From Pristionchus mayeri (lineage: Eukaryota; Nematoda; Chromadorea; Rhabditida; Neodiplogasteridae), in the NCBI GenBank assembly GCA_036245805.1, contig BTRK01000006.1, positions 18,384,365 to 18,448,364 of the forward strand: DNA of 64,000 bases, written 5' to 3'. The notes beneath the pieces are model-generated. The model was given only the letters and a program-made list of their open reading frames with translations, ran no database searches and was not told the origin of the DNA. The first letter of the stretch is position 1, and each line of letters opens with the position of its first letter. Shown one piece after another: positions 58,384-64,000 of this stretch. The position numbers and the translations under genes were made by a program.

Positions 58384-60968
58384 ATCATCATTGATAATCA
58401 TTTATTCGAGCGTCAAGGCAGAGGCCTGTCGAACAATGCCAGTCTTCCATTCAGTCGGGTTTTCCCTGTATACGCGTTGCCAGTGTACACCGTGTTCTTT
58501 AGTGAGTTCGTCTCTCCATCTGACTCTAGGTCGTCCAACGGGTCTTGTGCAATCCCACGGAATCCACTCGTACACTCTCTTGGACCAACGATCATCGGTT
58601 AAGGTGGCTAGTCTCTCCGCCCATCTCCTCTTCCTTATCATTACTCGAACTCGGATATCGGTTAAAGGGACACGTTGAGACAGCGTTGCGTTTGATATTC
58701 GGTCCATTCGGGTCACTCCAATCATCTTGCGCATCATGTTTCTTTGAGCAACAATGAGCCGTTTTCTGTCTCTTGCTGTGGTGCTCCAAGTTTCACTTCC
58801 GTAAGTTAGCGAAGGCTCGACGCACATTCGGAAAAGGCGTACTTTCAGCCCAACGGCGCATCTCCGATTCGTAAAGAAGTTGATGAACTTGTTATAGGCT
58901 CTCCAAGATCCTCCTATTCTTCTATTAATTTCAAGAGTGAGAGTTTGATCAAACGATAGACGCGTGCCCAAGTATATGAATGAATCAGCGTAATCTATTC
59001 GATCATTGCCGATGAACATAGGGACTCGTGTTGTATTGGACATTATGACTGTTTTGCCTATGTTGATCTCCAAGCCAACCTCTTTGCTTCTTCTTGATAG
59101 TTCTTGCAACATAGTATTGCTTTCGGTTGCACTGTGAGATATGAGAACTACGTCATCGGCGTAGCGAAGGTGGTTCATTCGCTGGCCGTTTACATTCACT
59201 CCATAGGCTGACCAATCCATTCTTCGAAATATTCCCTTTAATACTGCATTGAATAAGTGCGGGCTAATCGGATCCCCTTGGCGTACTCCTCTCCGAATGT
59301 CGACAGGTACTCGATCACTGCCAACTCTCACCGAGACTTTTGCTTTGGAATAGATTGCACTTAGAGTATTTATGATCTTGCTATGAACGCCTTGATTATT
59401 CAGAGCCTCCCAAATATGATGGAATTCTACCGAGTCGAAAGCTTTTCGGTAGTCAATGAATATTAAATATAGAGGAAACTGATACTCATTTGACTTGCTG
59501 ATTAGCTCCGAGAGAGTGAATATGTGATCAGTGGTTGAATAGTTTCGACGAAATCCTGCTTGCTCACTCGGCTGGTTCTCTGATAGTATCATTTCAATAC
59601 GATTGTCGATAACTGAGGTGAAGAGCTTGTATGTCAAGTTCATCAGGGCTATTGGGCGGTAATTTCCTATCTCGAGTGGCGATCCTTTTTTGAATATCAA
59701 TGAAATTGTCGAATCTGAGAGCTCGTCGGGAATCTCCTCCCTTTCGATCCACTCGTTAAACAATACGAGGAAGTGTTTCGTTAGAGTCTCCGCACTTGCC
59801 TTTATCATTTCTGCACTTATCTTGTCTTGGCCTGGAGCTTTTCCATTCTTTAATCGAGCTATAGCCAACATAATTTCACTTGAGAGGATCGAAGGAAATG
59901 TGTCATCGCTACCGTATTTTGATTGGGCGATTTGAATAGTTGATGAGTATAGGCGGTTATAGTACGATTGAACTGTTTGGGATACTTGGCTTCTATTGGC
60001 GGCTACACTTCCATCATCTTTCATTAGTCTACTTAACGTAGTTCTTCCAATTTCTGATTTACGTAGAGCCAATTTCGTGCTTCTACCGTACCGTACCGCC
60101 TCCTCGACAAACAGCACATGCCGTCGATGTAGATCGTCATTGAGAGAGAACCTTAGAGCTTTGCTAGTCACGGCTAGATTTATCCTATTCAGTGCGGTAG
60201 GAGGTTGCTTTCGTAGCATGTTTCTACTTCTCATCAATTGTTCCGTCTTGTAGCTTAATCTCTTGGGTTTCGGATCAGGAATCATGCAAGTTGCCGCTAT
60301 GTTTTTCATCGAACTCACGATCTCCTGGTAGTTTGATAGATTGGTTTGCTGGCTTGCCATAGATGCTGCGAATGCAGGAATTGACAGTCTCTGATTGTTT
60401 CTTGGAGGTCGGTGTCGTGGTAGTTCTTTCTGATTGATTCGTATTCTGGCCATAACAAGGCGATGATCGGACGAGAACGAGTGAGATCCAACTATGGAGA
60501 CATCAAGAAAAAGTGAAGGATCCTGGCAGAGTATGAAATCGATCAAATTTTTCGTTTTCATATCAGGTGATTGCCATGACCACTTGCGACTCTCTCGCTT
60601 GTCAAATCTCGTATTCATGATCTTCAATTTATTAGCACAACAAAAGTCTCCCAGAACTTGTCCTCTTTCATTACGCATTCCGAGTCCGTGTCTCCCTATC
60701 CACTCTTCATGTTTGGCCAGCCGTGATCCAACCTTGCAATTGAAATCACCGCAGACAACCACTCGACGTCTCCCAACACCCGGTAGGTGAGCACGACTGG
60801 AGGGAGCGTCTAACAGTGTCTGCAGTTCATTCAAAACACCCTCATAGTCAGCATCGGGAGAGGCGCTTGTTGGAAGGTAAATTGATACGATCCTCAATCC
60901 CATTGGAAGGTAAATTGATACGATATCATGCTATGTTGGAAGGTAAATTGATACGATATCATGCTATG
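58384..60968 (-). mobile_element. RTE-like non-LTR retrotransposon, 5'-truncated
   Basis: A single long ORF (833 residues) lies between two copies of ATATCATGCTAT (58372-58383 and 60956-60967, with a further copy at 60923-60934), a probable target-site duplication. The 5' junction has a 33-bp unit repeated twice exactly (60903-60935, 60936-60968), plus a third partial copy inside the ORF start (60870-60891). The element begins in mid-endonuclease, so it is 5'-truncated. Confidence 0.85.
58402..60903 (-). CDS. LINE endonuclease (partial) and reverse transcriptase, 833 aa
   Basis: The N-terminal 170 residues hold the rear part of an AP-like endonuclease (C-G-D-F-N near residue 52, then S-D-H-R-L-V near residue 147). 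Reverse transcriptase follows: K-A-P-G-Q-D, N-Y-R-P-I-A-L, A-F-D-S-V, G-V-R-Q-G-D-P-I-S-P and the catalytic Y-A-D-D near residue 580. The C-terminus has R-R-W-A-E-R and P-V-G-R-P-R-V-R-W, the end block of RTE-type elements. No stop or frameshift interrupts the 2.5 kb. The first part of the endonuclease, with its N-terminal catalytic Asn/Glu, is missing, so this copy should not transpose on its own endonuclease. Confidence 0.93.
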   Translation of the reverse strand: MGLRIVSIYLPTSASPDADYEGVLNELQTLLDAPSSRAHLPGVGRRRVVVCGDFNCKVGSRLAKHEEWIGRHGLGMRNERGQVLGDFCCANKLKIMNTRFDKRESRKWSWQSPDMKTKNLIDFILCQDPSLFLDVSIVGSHSFSSDHRLVMARIRINQKELPRHRPPRNNQRLSIPAFAASMASQQTNLSNYQEIVSSMKNIAATCMIPDPKPKRLSYKTEQLMRSRNMLRKQPPTALNRINLAVTSKALRFSLNDDLHRRHVLFVEEAVRYGRSTKLALRKSEIGRTTLSRLMKDDGSVAANRSQVSQTVQSYYNRLYSSTIQIAQSKYGSDDTFPSILSSEIMLAIARLKNGKAPGQDKISAEMIKASAETLTKHFLVLFNEWIEREEIPDELSDSTISLIFKKGSPLEIGNYRPIALMNLTYKLFTSVIDNRIEMILSENQPSEQAGFRRNYSTTDHIFTLSELISKSNEYQFPLYLIFIDYRKAFDSVEFHHIWEALNNQGVHSKIINTLSAIYSKAKVSVRVGSDRVPVDIRRGVRQGDPISPHLFNAVLKGIFRRMDWSAYGVNVNGQRMNHLRYADDVVLISHSATESNTMLQELSRRSKEVGLEINIGKTVIMSNTTRVPMFIGNDRIDYADSFIYLGTRLSFDQTLTLEINRRIGGSWRAYNKFINFFTNRRCAVGLKVRLFRMCVEPSLTYGSETWSTTARDRKRLIVAQRNMMRKMIGVTRMDRISNATLSQRVPLTDIRVRVMIRKRRWAERLATLTDDRWSKRVYEWIPWDCTRPVGRPRVRWRDELTKEHGVHWQRVYRENPTEWKTGIVRQASALTLE

Positions 60969-61448
60969 ATCAATTTTAATTATTTTTTCTCGTTTATTTT
61001 CTGTTTTGCAGTTGATTGGGCGTATCATTTCCAATACCGTATGGTAGCTTACCCACACATCTCTCACATCAGACCATAGTATTTCAAATCCGCGTCTTAG
61101 TAAGTCACGAAAAGTGGCATTGAATGTCGTGTTACCATGACCATTTCCATTGAATTTATGTCTACGTTTTAAATTATGATCAGAATGTGCCCATGTTGAC
61201 TCGAAATTATTTTCGCATATTTTCGCCCCACTTGTTCACATTTCCTGCTTTGTTTGCTTGCATTACTCACTTATTTTCATTCTCCTCTCGAGTCGATAAC
61301 AATTGTTGTCCACATGGGAACGATGGATGGAAAGAGAACAAGAGGAGGAGCAGACGGGAGAGAGAAAACCCGTAAACATAGAGAAAGGAAGAGAGAAAGA
61401 GAAAAGTGGGGGCTGCCGACATTTCACTATCCACTAGTATCGACAACT

Positions 61449-61928
61449 ATGCGTATCGACGTGTGCTTATTTTTTCTATTATCTCTCAATTCCTTCAACT
61501 CGGCTCATCCGTGGGGTGACCTATCTCTTCGTTATCGGAGAGGAGAAGATACACTTCCGAAGGGGTCAGATCAAGAAGGAACATCAACGGGAAGTGAAAA
61601 GGAATGTTTCTTTTCCGAAAAGAGAGTAAAGGAGAGAGAAGAACGCGAGAAGAAGGAGATCATTCGCCCTGTCTATTCAAAAGTTGGGAAGAAATGCTCA
61701 GTGAAGATGAAAAAGTAAGTTTTTTTAGGCTCAGCTTTTCGTATTTCATATAATTTTGAAACCATGTTTTTCGTCTATTACATATTTCGATTCAGAATGT
61801 CCGACCTTGCGGATGTGACTGTCACCAATCTTTACCAATGCCCAAACTACCGTGCTTTAATTCTCGTCAGAGGAGCAGGAATGTTCGATATTGACTGGGA
61901 GAATAAGCAGGAAGTGGAACGGTTTTAA
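61449..61928 (+). CDS. Small secreted basic protein (132 aa, 2 exons)
   Basis: Exons 61449-61714 and 61796-61928, phase 2 junction, stop TAA. M-R-I-D-V-C-L-F-F-L-L-S-L-N-S-F-N-S-A is a signal peptide. A charged middle follows (E-E-R-E-K-K-E, R-V-K-E-R), then C-S-V-K-M-K-K and an exon with N-L-Y-Q-C-P-N-Y-R. Three cysteines lie in the mature part. ATG 61449 is chosen because it opens the signal peptide; the longer frame from 61254 has none. A frame at 61964-62254 could hold later exons, but no donor links them. Function unknown. Confidence 0.5.
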
Positions 61929-62204
61929 AACTGCCCTAATACTCGGTCAGGTGGACTTGATCAATGGTGAATGGATTTGCTCAATTCACGAAGCAGAACT
62001 CGGACGAAATTGGCAAAATGCTGGATATAATCACTTCAGAAGGAAGGAACGCCAAGGACGTTAGTGGGCAGGTGAACAGACACAGCCGCATTCATTTGTT
62101 TTCAGGAAAAATATATGATCCTATTTGCTCGATGCCTCTGCCGTTCGAGCAGCATGAAGAGCCAGTTGTTCTCCACGAGAATATTCATTACCAGCCATCA
62201 GCCC

Positions 62205-62254
62205 GGCCGGCGGTTCACAGTTTTGAGCCAACGGCCGGCGGTTCACAGTTTTGA
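62205..62254. repeat. Direct repeat, about 23 bp, two copies
   Basis: GGCCGGCGGTTCACAGTTTT plus GAG occurs twice in a row with a short spacer, immediately before the 39-bp array. Confidence 0.8.
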
Positions 62255-62282
62255 GATTCGCCGCTACTATTTTTTTCAATCT

Positions 62283-63087
62283 TTCTGGAACATTCTAGAA
62301 GCTTTGGAACAATTTCGAACATTCTGGAACATTTTAGAAGCTTTGGAACAATTTCGAACATTCTGGAACATTCTAGAAGCTTTGGAACAATTTCGAACAT
62401 TCTGGAACATTCTAGAAGCTTTGGAACAATTTCGAACATTCTGGAACATTCTAGAAGCTTTGGAACAATTTCGAACATTCTGGAACATTTTAGAAGCTTT
62501 GGAACAATTTCGAACATTCTGGAACATTCTAGAAGCTTTGGAACAATTTCGAACATTCTGGAACATTCTAGAAGCTTTGGAACAATTTCGAACATTCTGG
62601 AACATTCTAGAAGCTTTGGAACAATTTCGAACTTTCTGGAACATTCTAGAAGCTTTGGAATAATTTCGAACATTCTGGAACATTTTAGAAGCTTTGGAAC
62701 AATTTCGAACATTCTGGAACATTCTAGAAGCTTTGGAACAATTTCGAACTTTCTGGAACATTCTAGAAGCTTTGGAATAATTTCGAACATTCTGGAACAT
62801 TTTAGAAGCTTTCGAACAATTTCGAACATTCTGGAACATTCTAGAAGCTTTGGAACAATTTCGAACATTCTGGAATATTCTAGAAGCTTTGGAACAATTT
62901 CGAACATTCTGGAACATTCTAGAAGCTTTGGAACAATTTCGAACATTCTGGAACATTCTAGAAGCTTTGGAACAATTTCGAACTTTCTGGAACATTCTAG
63001 AAGCTTTGGAATAATTTCGAACATTCTGGAACATTCTAGAAGCTTTGGAATAATTTCGAACATTCTGGAACATTTTAGAAGCTTTGA
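62283..63087. repeat. 39-bp tandem array (about 20 units) of heat-shock-element sequence
   Basis: Each unit contains TTCTGGAACATTCTAGAA, an exact match to the four-part heat shock element TTCnnGAAnnTTCnnGAA, followed by gctttGGAAcaatTTCGAAca with further GAA/TTC blocks. About 20 units follow without a break. Variants are few (TTCTAG to TTTTAG, ACATT to ACTTT, GGAACAA to GGAATAA) and are shared between units in patterns, suggesting multi-unit duplications. Because 39 is divisible by three, long frames stay open on both strands; these are side effects and not genes. Confidence 0.9.
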
Positions 63088-63355
63088 CCAATGGCTAATT
63101 ATCGATTGGTGTACGGTAGCTGACCTATGCAAATTATCGATTGGTATACGGTAATTCAAAGATCAAAGGTCAAAATCATAAATCTGACCTTTCACAGAGC
63201 AATATCTTCTCGTCAGAAACATAATCCCTGACTTTCATTACTCTCTCATTCTCCTCTTCTTTCATAGATTAGTAGATGACTACACCTAAAGGGGTAGGTG
63301 CCAGAATTTCGAACACATTAGGATTTTCGGATCCTTTCAACAATTAGCAAAATGT

Positions 63356-63506
63356 TAGAGTTCACAATTCGGGTCGGGTCATTCGGTGTCACTCGCCGAT
63401 CCGCTGAAGTGTGAATGAGAGGGACATAAATTCGGTTTTGACCCGAATTTCTCTCCCTCTCATTCCTTGTTCGCGGTGCCCCGCGGTGTCGGGTTGTCGA
63501 ACTCTA
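63356..63506. mobile_element. hAT-type MITE, 151 bp
   Basis: TAGAGTTC / GAACTCTA termini with flanks CAAAATGT and CAAAACAT (6 of 8 alike, a decayed 8-bp duplication). The interior has ATTCGGGTCGGG and GACCCGAATT, as in the MITE at 6791-7046. Confidence 0.7.
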
Positions 63507-63759
63507 CAAAACATATCGTGATGCAAGTAGTGCGCGATCTCTAAGAAAGGGAAGGCGCAAAATCGGACGAAATTGGTCTCCTGATAAAAATAAGGGAAAA
63601 TTTTGGAGTGTTATTATAAAATTATGATACCTTATCTACCTTATCCTTCTGACAATGATATTTATTGAAGGAGCCTGAGACTGCAATCGATATCGATTCG
63701 GATTCTGACGACGGAGACAAGGAAGACCCGCCTTTTGTCCCTCATCATCGAGAATTTAC

Positions 63760-64000
63760 CGAGCGAGAATTTCGTTCATCCTCCCAATTACCCTGATGGA
63801 GTGAAGGAAGCTTACATCGAGTTCATGAACAAGCTTGAATTGGACCCTTCGATCGCCACGAGTGACTGGCACGAGATCGATCCGAGAAGTCGCAGAAGGA
63901 AGGCTGAAGAACTCACAGCCGCAACGGATGTGATAGCTCACTATATGGCACCACAAGATCCCCAATCCCTGATGGAGAAAGTATGCAAAGGATTCGGTCC
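63760..64000 (+). CDS. Start of a + strand gene, cut by the window end
   Basis: An open frame with clear coding character (N-F-V-H-P-P-N-Y-P-D-G-V-K-E-A-Y, W-H-E-I-D-P-R-S-R-R-R-K) runs to the last base. An acceptor-like CATCGAG lies near 63753. A neighbouring frame at 63673-63798 (E-P-E-T-A-I-D-I-D-S-D-S-D-D-G-D) is acidic and may be an earlier part of the same gene. No family recognised. Confidence 0.45.

Noticed and set aside
61964..62254. 96-residue ORF downstream of the secreted basic protein
   Set aside because: It has some coding look but no donor/acceptor links it to the upstream exons in frame and it runs into the 23-bp repeats. Not called.
62115..63159. Long repetitive ORFs on both strands (182 to 314 residues) over the 39-bp array
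   Set aside because: The unit length is a multiple of three, so any stop-free frame stays open. Frames on both strands are equally open and repeat the unit exactly; no start context, splice sites or flanking coding sequence.
1..64000. CRISPR array, bacterial operon or prophage
   Set aside because: The tandem repeats have no unique spacers, genes are intron-rich, and no prokaryotic gene was recognised.

Overview
The window is nuclear DNA of a free-living-type nematode, most likely a diplogastrid close to Pristionchus. This rests on dense short introns (about 40-200 bp), the 11-mer GATCAAAGATC (or its complement) scattered through introns, frequent GTCAGT splice donors, an ornithine decarboxylase of nematode length, an F-box gene cluster and mariner/RTE/MITE-type repeats. 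No organellar, bacterial or viral gene was seen. All gene models were built by eye from splice sites and reading-frame phase; none has been tested against transcripts.

Layout. 0-14.7 kb: two ornithine decarboxylase genes (ODC-1 on +, ODC-2 on -) surround a tandem family of small secreted, lysine-rich proteins on the - strand (two intact, one damaged, several relics). The 5' end of ODC-2 is made of exons from that family, in frame. A truncated GNAT-like paralogue and a diverged segmental copy follow. 15.0-15.6 kb: a complete gene for a small secreted cysteine-rich protein. 15.9-22.4 kb: no convincing gene; an old repeat graveyard with foldback and palindromic elements. 22.4-23.6 kb: a mariner element with a one-dinucleotide frameshift. 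24.2-30.6 kb: an SLC6-type sodium-coupled transporter on -, with a 2.3-kb transposon block in one intron. 31.5-34.4 kb: a C2H2 zinc-finger gene with two homeodomains on +. 35.5-36.8 kb: one doubtful small gene. 36.9-46.3 kb: three F-box paralogues on + (one with a C-terminal membrane anchor, one apparently dead) with a small one-TM protein gene between the first two. 46.5-47.9 kb: a long foldback element carrying tRNA-like promoter boxes. 48.3-50.1 kb: an intact GNAT-like acetyltransferase on -. 50.7-51.4 kb: a serine-rich acidic protein. 53.9-57.1 kb: an imperfect 3.1-kb palindrome whose right arm holds a complete secreted-protein gene and whose left arm holds a copy without its signal peptide. 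58.4-60.9 kb: an RTE-like LINE with an 833-residue ORF. 61.4-61.9 kb: a small secreted protein gene. 62.3-63.1 kb: about 20 tandem 39-bp units, each holding a heat-shock-element match. 63.7 kb to the end: the start of another + strand gene.

There are no operon-like runs with tight same-strand spacing. The dominant themes are local duplication followed by divergence, exon exchange between unrelated neighbours, and repeat insertion into introns and exons. The observations most worth checking are the ODC-2 chimera, the zinc-finger/double-homeodomain gene, the heat-shock-element array, the membrane-anchored F-box protein and the palindrome with its gene pair.
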